A stretch of DNA of 58,541 nt from Thalassospira xianhensis MCCC 1A02616 (GCF_003326475.1 NZ_JPWA01000031.1:1-58541), one strand, 5' to 3'. Counted from the first letter of the stretch, positions 17,496-26,983 are shown. The notes: generated by a model not told the origin, from the letters alone. Numbers and translations: made by a program.

Positions 17496-17586
17496 GCCTA
17501 TATCCAAGTCAAATATGGGGCAACGCAAATCAAAAACAGATGAACACAGATTATCACAGATCATCATTAAAGATCAAAGGTGCCCC

Positions 17587-18288
17587 ATGACAACCCTCCT
17601 TCATATCGACAGCAGCGCCCGCCCCGGCCGATCCGACACCCGCGCCCATGGCTCCCACTCCCGCCGCCTTACCGCCAAATTCATCGAACAATGGCGCGCC
17701 ACCCGCCCGGATGATGAAATCATCTATCGCGATGTCGGTGCCAATCCCCCCAATCCGGTAACCGGTGACTGGGTCCATGCGGCCTTCACCAAACCGGCCC
17801 AGCGCGAAGACTGGATGCATCAGGCACTGGCCGAAAGCGACGAACTGCTTTCCGAATTGCTGCGTGCCGATGTGATTGTTGCCGGGGTGCCGATGTATAA
17901 TTTCGGCATGCCCGCCCAGATGAAGGCATGGATCGAAAACATCGTCCGCGTCGGCGTCACCTTCGGCTTTGACCGGTCGCGTGATGGCGAACCGTACTGG
18001 CCGATGCTGACCGGTGGCAAATCGGTGGTGGTTTTATCCTCGCGCGGCGATTTCGGATATGATCCGGGTGGACGTGTGGCCCATCTTAACCATGTCGAAG
18101 GCGGCGTCTTTGCCCCGCTGGAATATATCGGCATCACCGATCAGCACAGCGCCGCCATCGAATATGACGAATTCGGCGATGAACGCACCCAAAAATCCAT
18201 CGCCGATGCCGAGGCAAAGGTCACCGATATCGTCATGCAATTGCAGGCACGTCATGCGCAGGTGTCCGATATCGCCATGACGGCATGA
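17587..18288 (+). CDS. FMN-dependent NADH-azoreductase
   Basis: The protein has 233 residues of flavodoxin-like fold. It is a quinone/azo reductase using FMN and NADH. Seen are LLHIDSSARPGRSD with the FMN phosphate loop, VIVAGVPMYNFGMPAQMKAW around residue 95, and VVVLSSRGDFGYDPGG near 145. The ATG at 17587 is chosen because AAAGG precedes it and the core strand begins at once; the frame is open upstream to 17515. It is divergent from a LysR gene that probably controls it. Confidence 0.9.
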   Translation: MTTLLHIDSSARPGRSDTRAHGSHSRRLTAKFIEQWRATRPDDEIIYRDVGANPPNPVTGDWVHAAFTKPAQREDWMHQALAESDELLSELLRADVIVAGVPMYNFGMPAQMKAWIENIVRVGVTFGFDRSRDGEPYWPMLTGGKSVVVLSSRGDFGYDPGGRVAHLNHVEGGVFAPLEYIGITDQHSAAIEYDEFGDERTQKSIADAEAKVTDIVMQLQARHAQVSDIAMTA

Positions 18289-18305
18289 AAAGCCTGATGG
18301 CACCA

Positions 18306-19664
18306 TCACCGGGGAATGGATCGCCCCCTCATTCCCCCGGTGGTGTTCTTGTCGTTTTTCTGCCCCGGGCTTGATGCTGCGCTTTGGGCGGGGCTTGCTT
18401 GATCCGACACCTCGCCCGCCATCTGCCCGGTGATCAGGCGCGCGCCTTTTTTACGAAACAGATAACTCCACACCCACTGCACCATCACAAGCGCCGGCGC
18501 ACGCAAACCGATCAGGAAATAGATATGCGCAAGCCCCCAGAACCACCACGCCAGCCAGCCGCGCAGCTTGAACCCATTCAGATCAATCACCGCCCGATGG
18601 CGGCCAATCGTCGCCAGATTTCCGGCGTGGCGATAGGCAAATGGCGGTGTTTCACGGCTTCTCATATGATCGATAATACGCCCGCCAACATATTTGCCCT
18701 GCTGCTTGGCCGCCGGGGCAATCCCCGGCACCGTCATGCCATCGCGCCACGGCACATGCGCCGCATCACCAATGACAAAAACATCCTCATAGCCCGGCAC
18801 CGACAGATCGGTATTGACCATCACCCGGCCACCCCGATCACATTCCCGTCCGGTCCAGTCGGCCAGGTGATCAACCCGGACACCCGCCCCCCAGATCACA
18901 TTGGCACTGGGAATAAACTCATCGCCAATCTGCGCACCCATCGCGGTAATGTCGGAAACCTGTTGATTGGTGCGGACCTCGACCCCGATTTTTTCAAGCG
19001 ATTTACGGGTATATTCCGATAAATCCTCCGGGAATGCGCCCAGCAATCTGGGGCCCCCTTCGGCAAGGATGATGCGTGCATCGCGCGGATCGATCCGGCG
19101 GAAATCATGGGATAATGCCTGCTTGGCAAGTTCGGCAATCGCCCCGGCCATCTCGACCCCGGTTGGCCCGCCGCCAACCACGACAAAGTTCAGTAACCGC
19201 CGACGTTCTTCAGGATCTTCGCTGTTTTCCGCGCGCTCAAACGCCAAAAGCAGGCTTTTGCGGATATCGGTCGCCTCGGTAATGTTTTTAAGGCCCGGTG
19301 CGACCATCGCCCAATGATCATTGCCGAAATAGGATGTCACCGCCCCGGTCGCGATCACCAGATAATCGTATGAAAGGTCGCGATCCCCCGCGATGATCCG
19401 CCGCCCCGGCAAATCAAGGCCTGTGACCTCGCCCATGAAGACGGAAACATTGGGATAACGGCTGAAAATACTGCGGATCGGCCAGGCGATTTCGGCCGGT
19501 GACAGATCGGCGGTCGCCACCTGATACAGCAGTGGCTGGAACAGATGATGATTGCGCTTGTCGATCAGGACGACATCGACATCATCCTTGCCCGCAAGTT
19601 TCTTGGCGGCACTCATGCCCCCGAAACCCGCGCCAACAATTACCACCCGCTTTCTGTCCGTCAT
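18306..19664 (-). CDS. ndh: Type II NADH dehydrogenase (NDH-2)
   Basis: The protein has 452 residues. Two Rossmann motifs are present: RVVIVGAGFGGMSAAKKLAG for FAD at the start and VVVGGGPTGVEMAGAIAEL for NADH at about 165. Also typical are HHLFQPLLYQVATADLSP and the late FVIGDAAHVPW with GIAPAAKQQGKYVG. The C-terminal LAWWFWGLAHIYFL stretch attaches it to the membrane. It oxidises NADH and reduces quinone without pumping protons. An alternative ATG at 19673 is one base from AAAGGAG, so the second ATG at 19664 is preferred. It converges with the azoreductase. Confidence 0.9.
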   Translation of the reverse strand: MTDRKRVVIVGAGFGGMSAAKKLAGKDDVDVVLIDKRNHHLFQPLLYQVATADLSPAEIAWPIRSIFSRYPNVSVFMGEVTGLDLPGRRIIAGDRDLSYDYLVIATGAVTSYFGNDHWAMVAPGLKNITEATDIRKSLLLAFERAENSEDPEERRRLLNFVVVGGGPTGVEMAGAIAELAKQALSHDFRRIDPRDARIILAEGGPRLLGAFPEDLSEYTRKSLEKIGVEVRTNQQVSDITAMGAQIGDEFIPSANVIWGAGVRVDHLADWTGRECDRGGRVMVNTDLSVPGYEDVFVIGDAAHVPWRDGMTVPGIAPAAKQQGKYVGGRIIDHMRSRETPPFAYRHAGNLATIGRHRAVIDLNGFKLRGWLAWWFWGLAHIYFLIGLRAPALVMVQWVWSYLFRKKGARLITGQMAGEVSDQASPAQSAASSPGQKNDKNTTGGMRGRSIPR

Positions 19665-19851
19665 GCCGGTCATGCTCCTTTATCGCATTTGTCCGACCCC
19701 GGTTCTAGCTAGTCAGGAACGGGGTTATTTGCAAGTTATTCAAAAAGAACAATCGGATGGACAATTTTGTCCCTTACCGGAACGCGCGACAAGCTGATGC
19801 GTTCCGATTACAAGGATCACATAGTTCACCAAGCCCCAAAAGAGGCCCGCC

Positions 19852-20280
19852 ATGATCGACGAATTCACCCTTCATCCGCAACTTGCCGCCGATACCGATC
19901 TCGTCACCGACGGGCCGCTATCCCATATCCTGCTGATGAATGACGCCCGCTATCCCTGGCTGATTTTGGTCCCCAAACGCGCCAATCTGGTCGATTATGA
20001 CGACCTGAGCGCGGATGAACGCAAATTGCTGGGTGATGAATGCGCGATTGTTTCTGCAACGCTGAAACGCCGTTTTAACGCCGATAAAACCAATGTCGCG
20101 ATGCTGGGCAACATGGTCCCGCAACTGCATTGCCACGTCGTCGCCCGGTTCAAAAATGATGCCGCATGGCCCGGCCCGATCTGGGGTGTCGGCAAGGCCG
20201 AACCGTATGACGAGGAAACCGGCAATGAACGTCTGGCGATCCTGCGGGCTGATCTGATTTCAGCTTTCAAGCATTTGTAA
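19852..20280 (+). CDS. HIT family protein
   Basis: The protein has 142 residues. The histidine triad region reads PQLHCHVVAR, so the first His of the H-x-H-x-H triad is Gln, as in a known subset of bacterial HIT proteins. Upstream is the WLILVPKRANLVDYDDL strand-helix. It probably hydrolyses a nucleotide-linked substrate, but the substrate is unknown. GAGG precedes the ATG. The FNR-type site of hemN lies 20 bases after its stop. Confidence 0.88.
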   Translation: MIDEFTLHPQLAADTDLVTDGPLSHILLMNDARYPWLILVPKRANLVDYDDLSADERKLLGDECAIVSATLKRRFNADKTNVAMLGNMVPQLHCHVVARFKNDAAWPGPIWGVGKAEPYDEETGNERLAILRADLISAFKHL

Positions 20281-20299
20281 TTTCCCGCTTTGCCGCTCC

Positions 20300-20313
20300 T
20301 TGACGCATATCAA
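20300..20313 (+). promoter_or_regulatory. FNR/FixK-type box upstream of hemN
   Basis: TTGAC-GCAT-ATCAA matches the TTGAT-N4-ATCAA consensus at nine of ten positions. It ends 50 bases before the hemN start, a spacing that fits an activating site. Confidence 0.75.
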
Positions 20314-20363
20314 GGAAGATGAATTTGGAATAATGCAAAAGACGGACAGAACGAATTTTCGGG

Positions 20364-21728
20364 ATGTCCGTCATGCAACTCGCCCTTTACGAAAAATACG
20401 ACCTGCGTCTGCCGCGCTATACCAGCTATCCGACCGCACCGCATTTCAGTGCGTCGGTGAATGGCAAGGTTTTCGAAAGCTGGCTGGGTGACCTTGACCC
20501 TGCACAACCCTTATCGCTTTATCTGCATATTCCGTGGTGCCGGGAAATGTGCTGGTTCTGCGGGTGCAATACCAAAATCACCAAGCAATATGACCCGGTT
20601 GGCAATTTTGTTGTCGCGCTTCGGGCTGAAATCGCAAGCCTGCTGTCCAAGCTTGACCCCGCCCATCGTTTCAAGGTTTCGCACATTCATTATGGCGGCG
20701 GCAGCCCGACGGCACTTAAACCCGAAGACCTGCGCGCAATCATGGCCGATCTGACGGATCGCATCGATATTCTTGACGATGCCGAAGTCGCCCTTGAAAT
20801 GGATCCGCGCACGGCCACCCCGGAATTTATCGATGCCATGGCCGATTGCGGCTTTACCCGCGCCAGCATCGGCATTCAGGATTTCAATCCGTTTGTGCAA
20901 CGTGCGGTCAACCGCGTGCAATCGTTTGAACTGGTCGAAGATGTCATTGCCCGCCTGCGTGCGCACAGGATTTCGGGCATCAATGTCGATCTGATGTATG
21001 GCCTGCCATTCCAGACGGTGGATAGCATCATCGAAACCGTTGATCAGACGGTCACGCTGAACCCCGACCGCCTGTCGGTATTCGGCTATGCCCATGTGCC
21101 ATGGATGAAAAAACACCAGAACCTGATCCCGACAGAAGCCCTGCCCGACACCGCAGCACGCTGGGCCCAATACGAAGCCATCCAGACCCGGCTGACCTCG
21201 CATGGTTACAGCGCCATCGGCCTTGATCATTTCGCCCGCGATGACGATGCGATGGCCATCGCGCAGAAAAGCGGCCTTTTGCACCGGAACTTTCAGGGTT
21301 ACACCACCGACCGCGCCGAAGCATTGATCGGCTTTGGCCCCTCGGCCATTTCATCCCTGCCACAGGGCTATGCCCAGAACGACCCGGCCCTTGCCCGTTG
21401 GCAACGCGCGGTCGAGGCCGGCGAATGCGGCATTGAAAAGGGCATTGCGGTCAGCAACGAGGACCGCATCCGGCGCGATATCATCAATGAACTGATGTGC
21501 AACCTGACGGTCAATGTCGCCGCCATCTGCGCCGATCACGGCATTTCCGCCGACCGCTTCACCTGGGAGATCGAGCGGGTCCGCGCCATGACACAGGATG
21601 GCATTGTCGAAGTTAACGGCACACACATCACCCTTACCGAAAGCGGCCGACCGCTCGTCCGTGCGGTGTGTGCGGCGTTTGACACCTATCTGGATCACGC
21701 CCACGGACGGCATTCACAGGCGGTCTAA
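20364..21728 (+). CDS. hemN: Oxygen-independent coproporphyrinogen III oxidase
   Basis: The protein has 454 residues, the full HemN length. It is a radical-SAM enzyme that converts coproporphyrinogen III to protoporphyrinogen IX without oxygen. The cluster motif is CREMCWFCGC near residue 60 (C-x3-C-x2-C plus the extra HemN cysteine), preceded by RYTSYPTAPHF and LYLHIPWC. GGGSPTALKPEDL and the late GFGPSAISSLPQGYAQND are HemN-specific. A second ATG at 20373 is an alternative start. An FNR-type box lies just upstream, consistent with use at low oxygen. Confidence 0.95.
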   Translation: MSVMQLALYEKYDLRLPRYTSYPTAPHFSASVNGKVFESWLGDLDPAQPLSLYLHIPWCREMCWFCGCNTKITKQYDPVGNFVVALRAEIASLLSKLDPAHRFKVSHIHYGGGSPTALKPEDLRAIMADLTDRIDILDDAEVALEMDPRTATPEFIDAMADCGFTRASIGIQDFNPFVQRAVNRVQSFELVEDVIARLRAHRISGINVDLMYGLPFQTVDSIIETVDQTVTLNPDRLSVFGYAHVPWMKKHQNLIPTEALPDTAARWAQYEAIQTRLTSHGYSAIGLDHFARDDDAMAIAQKSGLLHRNFQGYTTDRAEALIGFGPSAISSLPQGYAQNDPALARWQRAVEAGECGIEKGIAVSNEDRIRRDIINELMCNLTVNVAAICADHGISADRFTWEIERVRAMTQDGIVEVNGTHITLTESGRPLVRAVCAAFDTYLDHAHGRHSQAV

Positions 21729-21736
21729 GCCACAAA

Positions 21737-21757
21737 AGGGCCGGATAACCCGGCCCT
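21737..21757 (-). terminator. Strong hairpin after hemN
   Basis: A perfect 8-base stem (AGGGCCGG and complement) with a five-base loop. The T run is on the minus-strand side (TTTTG), so it reads better as a stop for minus-strand transcripts than for hemN. Confidence 0.5.
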
Positions 21758-21807
21758 CAGACCACTGACAAAGCACTCCCAATCCGATCGTCATTCCCAA
21801 CCTCATC

Positions 21808-21891
21808 GTCATTCCCGCGAAGGCGGGAATCCAGTCTCTTTCAATGGGGCATGGATTCCGGCTCTGCGCTCTGCTCTGCCCGGAATGACGA
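21808..21891. repeat. Palindromic intergenic repeat element
   Basis: An 84-bp element bounded by CGTCATTCC and its complement GGAATGACG. It holds an inner perfect palindrome ATTCCCGCGAAGGCGGGAAT at 21811-21830 and further GGATTCC/CCGGAAT arms. Elements with this ATTCCCGC...GCGGGAAT core are widespread in intergenic DNA of proteobacteria. Only one copy is in this window. Confidence 0.8.
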
Positions 21892-21897
21892 TTTTGA

Positions 21898-22370
21898 TCC
21901 ATCGCCAAGCCAATCCAGCCAACCAGCCCTGCTGCCCCTCAACATCACCAAACGCCACCGACCGGGTGGGCTGGACGGACAGGACAGGACGGAACGGAAC
22001 TGAACCGGATTGCACCAGACCGACCTCGCCCAGTCCCCGCTGCCCCGAACAAACGCCTCCGGCTTTCGATGGACACCGCAAGCGCACCTCGCCCCAAGGA
22101 CGAAGGCGTTGTCGCAGGGCAGGCACACCTCCCGCCATCGATGACCGGCCTCTCGGCATCTCCGAATGCACCATCGGCACCATCGCCAGACCAAGCCAGC
22201 CGATCCGATGCAGACGCAATTCGGGCCTACTGATCCTCGGCATTGTCGCGCTTCACCGACCGGACTGGCCCCGGACTGAACTGGACCGGACCAACTTCGC
22301 CTCGCCCCGGTTCCCGCTGCCCCAAACCAACACCCTTGCCCCAAGGGCACATCTCTCCCGTCATGATAAA
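21898..22370. repeat. Two diverged tandem repeats of about 280 bp
   Basis: Copy A begins at about 21898 (CCATCGCCAAGCCAATCCAGC) and copy B at about 22182 (CCATCGCCAGACCAAGCCAGC). They share, in the same order, CTGCTGCCCCTC/CTACTGATCCTC, CACCGACCGG, a GGACTGAACTGGACCGGA-like stretch, CCCGCTGCCCC and GGCACACCTCCCG/GGCACATCTCTCCCG. Copy B is shorter at its end. Several frames stay open across the region but none looks like a gene. Confidence 0.55.
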
Positions 22371-22535
22371 CACCCGTTTTCGTAAATTTCGCGCGGCCTT
22401 ACGGCACGAACACACCACCCCCGTAATGACTTTTCCATGCGCCGGTGACGTCCCTTCGGCGATACCAACCCCGCCATTTCATCCCGTCAGATCGCTGCCC
22501 TGTCATCGTCTCATTCCTGTTTTTGTCGCCCGAAA

Positions 22536-22577
22536 CGCAAAAAACCCGCAAAAGCGAATCACGCTTTGCGGGTTTTG
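22536..22577 (-). terminator. Rho-independent terminator, likely for the aldo/keto reductase
   Basis: A roughly 15-base stem with one bulge (AAAACCCGCAAAAGCG against CGCTTTGCGGGTTTT). The minus strand ends in six T, the plus strand in four, so it could work both ways. Confidence 0.82.
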
Positions 22578-22763
22578 TCTCCGGACCCATTTGTCCTGTT
22601 GACTTTATCTTTATGCCACAACAAAAAGAACAAATCAAGAACAATTTTCCAGAAAACCGGAAAAAGTTACCAGCGAAAATTCACCACGACAGAAAATTCA
22701 TATTTCTCAATATCTTAGTCGGGGAAATCTGTTCACCGGCCCTGTTGTTTGCTGAAAGCAGGA

Positions 22764-23588
22764 TCAGTCCCAGTCAGGTGCCAGCCCGTCGGGGCTGACA
22801 ATCCGGCCGTTTTTATCGGCCAGACCATGAATGGCCTGCATTTCCTCGCCGCTCAGTTCGAAATCAAAGATATCGAAGTTTTCCGCGACCCGGCTTTCGG
22901 TTGCGGTTTTCGAAAGGGCGATGACGTCATTCTGCTGCAACAGCCAGCGCAGAACCACCTGTGCAACTGACCTGTCATGCGATTTGGCAATCTCGCCAAG
23001 CTGCTCATTCTTCAGCACCTTGCCATCGGCCATCGCGTAATAGGCGGTCAGGGCCATGCCATGCTTGCGCGCCCCATCCATGACCTTGGTCTGATCAATG
23101 AAGGGATGATATTCGACCTGATTGGTCACAAGCGGCGCATCCGACAGGGCAACGGCTTCATCCATCAGGGCAATGTTGAAATTGCTCACCCCGATATGGC
23201 GCACCTTGCCGGCCTGCCTGACCTCGTTAAGCGCACCAATCTGATCGGCAAGCGACACATCCTTGTTCGGCCAATGCAAAAGCAGCAGATCGACATCATC
23301 GGTTTTAAGCTTTTCAAGGCTTTCATCCACCGATTTGATAAAGGCATCATGCTTGTAATTACTGACCCAGACCTTGGTGGTCAGGAAGATGTCCTTGCGC
23401 GGGACGCCGCTATCAAGGATCGCCTGCCCGACGGCGGCTTCGTTGTCGTAAATCTGGGCGGTATCGATATGGCGAAAGCCGGTCTGGATCGCCTTGGGCA
23501 CGATACGCAGAACGTCGGCTTCGGGCATGCGAAACGTGCCAAAACCAAGGGCGGGAATTACCGCACCATTTGCAGATACATCAAACAT
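22764..23588 (-). CDS. Aldo/keto reductase
   Basis: The protein has 274 residues of the 2,5-diketogluconate reductase/AKR5-like group, a NADPH-dependent TIM barrel. Family signatures are GFRHIDTAQIYDNEAAVGQA (catalytic Asp and Tyr), FLTTKVW (Lys), LLLLHWP (His) and HIGVSNFNIALMDEA. The last part, ALSKTATESRVAENF, binds the cofactor phosphate. The carbonyl substrate cannot be read from the sequence. The EamA exporter gene lies upstream on the same strand, 76 bases away. Confidence 0.92.
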   Translation of the reverse strand: MFDVSANGAVIPALGFGTFRMPEADVLRIVPKAIQTGFRHIDTAQIYDNEAAVGQAILDSGVPRKDIFLTTKVWVSNYKHDAFIKSVDESLEKLKTDDVDLLLLHWPNKDVSLADQIGALNEVRQAGKVRHIGVSNFNIALMDEAVALSDAPLVTNQVEYHPFIDQTKVMDGARKHGMALTAYYAMADGKVLKNEQLGEIAKSHDRSVAQVVLRWLLQQNDVIALSKTATESRVAENFDIFDFELSGEEMQAIHGLADKNGRIVSPDGLAPDWD

Positions 23589-23664
23589 CTGAATTCCTCA
23601 TTGGAAATGTCGCGACTGTCTTCGCAACGGCTGCCGAACCCGAAGGTTCCGATCATCACGGCAC

Positions 23665-24600
23665 TCAGGCCGATTTGCGCAGCGTCAGGATGACAATCCC
23701 GGTAATCACGACCAACCCGCCCAACATCTGGGCCGGGCTGATCATCTGTTCCAGCACCACCCAGCCAAACAGCAGGGTGGCAATCGGTTCCATATTCATC
23801 ACCGGCGCATTGCGCGCCATATTCAGCCGCGGCACCGAGATAAACAGGACGGAAAAGGCACCGCCATACAGCAGCACCAATGCACCAAGACCAAGCCAGC
23901 CAGGCGTTGCCGCGGGCAAATTCATCCCGCCCGGCACCAGTTCGGCGAAACCGGCAATGATCATCGATGCAAACACAATCAGCATGGTGAACATGCTGCG
24001 CACCGATCCGCGCAAAGCCGACAATTTGTGATCGGTCACCCAAAGGGCGACGGCGAAGGCCGTTGCCGCACCGAGCGCAAAAACGATTCCCTGCCACCAG
24101 TTCGCACCGACATCACCCTCCATCGCCAGAACCCCCGGCACATCAAGCGCCAGGACAAGCCCCGACAGGATGAACAGCATCAGGGCCGCCGATTTCAAAG
24201 TCGGTCGTGCCCCGCCCAACGCCCAGGTCAGCAACGCCAGAATGATCGGGAAACTGTTGGCCGTCAGAAGGGCAAGTGCGACCGGAATGCGCGCCACCGC
24301 CGAATACAGGCACAGGCTTTGGATCGTGACCAGAAGCCCCAGCAGCAATTGCCATCTGCGCGTCCCGGCCGGAAGCCGGATCGTCTGGCGTTGCCAGATC
24401 ACAAGCGTAATCAGGATCGCCAATGCCACACCCGACCGGCACAGGATCGCCAGAAGCAACCCCGTCCCGTTTTCAAACGCCAGCCTTGCCGCCACATGGT
24501 TCCCGGCAAAGGAACAGGCAACAACAACAAGGATCAGAACCGCAATCTGGCGGGGGAAATGTGCGGGAACGGCAGCAGGCAGCGCAGTCGATAAGGACAT
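23665..24600 (-). CDS. EamA/DMT family transporter
   Basis: The protein has 311 residues with about ten membrane segments arranged as two EamA repeats. These begin at about residue 15 (IAVLILVVVACSFAGNHVAARLAF) and 160 (WWQGIVFALGAATAFAVALW). Such proteins export metabolites or amino acids. The ATG at 24600 starts directly before the first helix; the frame is open to 24705 but that extension is not membrane-like. No clear ribosome site is seen. It lies between the MFS and aldo/keto reductase genes on the same strand. Confidence 0.85.
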   Translation of the reverse strand: MSLSTALPAAVPAHFPRQIAVLILVVVACSFAGNHVAARLAFENGTGLLLAILCRSGVALAILITLVIWQRQTIRLPAGTRRWQLLLGLLVTIQSLCLYSAVARIPVALALLTANSFPIILALLTWALGGARPTLKSAALMLFILSGLVLALDVPGVLAMEGDVGANWWQGIVFALGAATAFAVALWVTDHKLSALRGSVRSMFTMLIVFASMIIAGFAELVPGGMNLPAATPGWLGLGALVLLYGGAFSVLFISVPRLNMARNAPVMNMEPIATLLFGWVVLEQMISPAQMLGGLVVITGIVILTLRKSA

Positions 24601-24717
24601 ATCAAAACCGGTTTTGTGGGGCGAACAATCAGAAAACGCCAGAAAGACCATTAAAACAAGCCTTTCCGGCAAAGGGTGCCACATCCGGTGCACAGGACGT
24701 GGCAACCCCGATATCGG

Positions 24718-25899
24718 TTATGCGGTCTGAAGGACGTTATCGGACCGGCGATCCAGCGCACCGCTGATCATGGTCAGACCAACCGCAAACGCGACCAGAA
24801 GGGCCGCAACCCACGGCGTGGCCGACAGGCCAAGCGACGAGGACACCACAATTCCGCCAACCCACGCCCCAATCGCAATGCCAAGGTTAAAGGCCGCAAT
24901 GTTCAGCGCCGATGCAACATCCACCCCGCCCGGACGGTGCAGCTTTGCCAGTTGCACGACATAAAGCTGAAGCCCCGGCACATTGGCAAATTGTAGGAAA
25001 CCAAGCGCCGCCAGTGTAACAATGGCAAGGATCGGCGAAACGGCGGTAAAGGTAAAGATCACAAGTGTGACGGCCTGCAAGGCAAACAGGATGGTCAGTG
25101 CCCGAACCGGGTTCCGGTCCGCAACACGCCCACCGGCAAGGTTGCCAACCGCAATCGCAAGCCCATAGAACACAAGGATCAGACTGACACTGGATTCACT
25201 GAACCCCGTAATATCCTGAAGCACGGCGGACAGATAGGTAAAGGTGACGAACGTGCCGCCATAACCAAACGCGGTCATGCCAAACACGATCAACAACCGC
25301 CCACTGCCGAGCACACGGACCTGATCAATCAGGCGTGCGGGTTCTGCCCGGCTGAGGTTCGAGGGCAGCAAAGCCGCAATCCCGACAAAGGCAATCACGC
25401 CAAGAAGCGAAACACCCCAAAAAGTCGCCCGCCAGCCAAACATCTGACCGATATAGGTGCCAAGCGGCACACCGGTCACAATCGCAACCGTCAACCCCAT
25501 GAACATCATGGCAATCGCGGACGCCCGGCGGTTTTCCGGCACCAGATCGGCGGCAATCGTCGCCCCGATCGAGAAAAACACACCATGCGCAAAGGCCGAA
25601 ATCACCCGCGCAACCAGAAGCATCTCATAGGTGGGGCTAAGTGCGGCGGCACTGTTGCCAACCACAAACACCCCCATCAGACCCAGCATCAGGGTCTTGC
25701 GATGCATCCGCCCGGTCAGGGCGGTTAAAACCGGCGCACCGAATGTGACGCCAAGGGCATAAACACTGACAATCAACCCGGCCATTGGCAGGGTCACCGA
25801 AAGATCGTTTGCCACGGTCGGCAAAAGGCCGACGACGACAAACTCCGTCGTGCCGATCGCATAGGCCGCGATCGTCAACGCAAATAAAGCAAGCGGCAT
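24718..25899 (-). CDS. MFS transporter, AraJ/YdhP-like
   Basis: The protein has 393 residues and twelve predicted membrane segments. The start MPLALFALTIAAYAIGTTEF and the GVTFGAPVLTALTGRMHRK loop are typical of the AraJ/YdhP/PbuE exporter group (drugs, sugars or purines). The ATG at 25899 with GGAG seven bases upstream is chosen over the longer frame. It is divergent from a LysR gene, and the shared gap holds a strong dyad, so the LysR protein probably controls it. Confidence 0.88.
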   Translation of the reverse strand: MPLALFALTIAAYAIGTTEFVVVGLLPTVANDLSVTLPMAGLIVSVYALGVTFGAPVLTALTGRMHRKTLMLGLMGVFVVGNSAAALSPTYEMLLVARVISAFAHGVFFSIGATIAADLVPENRRASAIAMMFMGLTVAIVTGVPLGTYIGQMFGWRATFWGVSLLGVIAFVGIAALLPSNLSRAEPARLIDQVRVLGSGRLLIVFGMTAFGYGGTFVTFTYLSAVLQDITGFSESSVSLILVFYGLAIAVGNLAGGRVADRNPVRALTILFALQAVTLVIFTFTAVSPILAIVTLAALGFLQFANVPGLQLYVVQLAKLHRPGGVDVASALNIAAFNLGIAIGAWVGGIVVSSSLGLSATPWVAALLVAFAVGLTMISGALDRRSDNVLQTA

Positions 25900-26026
25900 T
25901 TCAATTCTCCGTCCCGCGCGCCATGCGTCTGCGGGCACAAATGGTTGGTAGGGCATCCCGCCCCGTTCATTGCCGCCCACTATGCCGATGGAATGCTTGC
26001 ACGATAATCCGGATTGCGCGACAAAT

Positions 26027-26048
26027 GCTTTTGAATTGAATTCAAAGC
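26027..26048. promoter_or_regulatory. Inverted repeat in the MFS/LysR gap
   Basis: GCTTTTGAATT-g-AATTCAAAGC is a near-perfect dyad with a T-N11-A core, the form expected for a LysR site. It lies directly before the LysR ribosome site, so binding there would repress the regulator's own gene. Confidence 0.6.
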
Positions 26049-26059
26049 CGGAGGATCAG

Positions 26060-26983
26060 TTGGATAATCGCGCAGGGGAAATGGAAGTCTTCATCCGGGT
26101 CGCGGAACTCAGAAGCTTTTCCGAAGCCGGGCGCAAGCTGCATCTGTCACCATCGGCTGTCAGCAAGCTGGTGACACGGATCGAAGACCGGCTGGCAACC
26201 CGGCTTCTGGTCCGATCCACACGCGGATTGCAACTGACACCCGAAGGCGAAATGTATCTGGTCCGCGCCCAGCGTGTTCTCGATGAAATTGACGATGCCG
26301 AACGTGCGGTCGCCAGCGGTGGCAAGGCCGCCCCGCGTGGCCGGTTGCGCGTCAATGCCTCCATCGCGTTTGGCGTGATGTATGTTCAGCCACTGATCCC
26401 GGCGTTTCTCGAACGCTATCCCGAGGTCGAACTGGATTTTTCCCTGACCGACGGGATCATTGATTTGCTTGAGGAACGGGCCGATATCGCCATCCGGTCC
26501 GGATCATTGCCCGACTCATCACTAAAGGCCCGCAAACTGGTCGAAAGCAGCCGCACCATCGTCGCATCACCGGAATATATTGCCAAACGCGGCCTGCCCC
26601 GCCACCCGGATGATCTCGTGGATCATAACTGCCTGCGATTTAACTTTCCGATCCCGATGAGTGAATGGCCGTTCATCAATCCCGAAACCGGGGAACGGAT
26701 TGGCCGGACGATCACCGGAAACTTCCAGTGCGACAGCGGTGCGGCCATGCGCCGCCTTTGCCTTTCGGGGCTGGGCATGGCGCGGCTTGGCCGGTTCCAT
26801 GTCCAGGGCGATCTCAAGGCCGGAACGCTGGTTGAAATCCTGCCGGACTGGAACCCGAATGAAGAACAGCTGATCCATGCGATCTTTGCCGGGCATGAAC
26901 ATCTTGCCGCGCGCATCCGGGCCTTCATCGATTTTCTGGTTAATCATATCGACCCGTACGGAAACGGCATCCGAATTCCGTAA
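26060..26983 (+). CDS. LysR family regulator
   Basis: The protein has 307 residues. The winged helix is MEVFIRVAELRSFSEAGRKL with SPSAVSKLVTRIEDRLATRL, and the effector domain contains PLIPAFLERYPEVELDFSL and ADIAIRSGSLPDSSL, as in the broad CrgA/AaeR-like group. The start is taken as TTG at 26060 because GGAGG lies exactly five bases upstream and the protein then begins in the usual place (DNRAGEMEVF). The ATG at 25970 would add 30 residues unlike the family. It is divergent from the MFS exporter gene. Confidence 0.88.
   Translation: MDNRAGEMEVFIRVAELRSFSEAGRKLHLSPSAVSKLVTRIEDRLATRLLVRSTRGLQLTPEGEMYLVRAQRVLDEIDDAERAVASGGKAAPRGRLRVNASIAFGVMYVQPLIPAFLERYPEVELDFSLTDGIIDLLEERADIAIRSGSLPDSSLKARKLVESSRTIVASPEYIAKRGLPRHPDDLVDHNCLRFNFPIPMSEWPFINPETGERIGRTITGNFQCDSGAAMRRLCLSGLGMARLGRFHVQGDLKAGTLVEILPDWNPNEEQLIHAIFAGHEHLAARIRAFIDFLVNHIDPYGNGIRIP

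Larger units (their letters stand above)
21758..22763. other. About 1-kb region without a recognisable gene
   Basis: This holds the palindromic element, the two diverged repeats and a terminator. Frames of up to 169 codons are open on both strands at about 21809-22385, but their translations are rich in Arg, Trp, Cys and Pro, have no ribosome sites and run into the repeats. Confidence 0.55.

Noticed and set aside
21809..22385. Open frames of 144, 166 and 169 codons across the repeat region
   Set aside because: The translations are Arg/Trp/Cys/Pro-rich, run into the palindromic element and repeat with the underlying DNA repeats.
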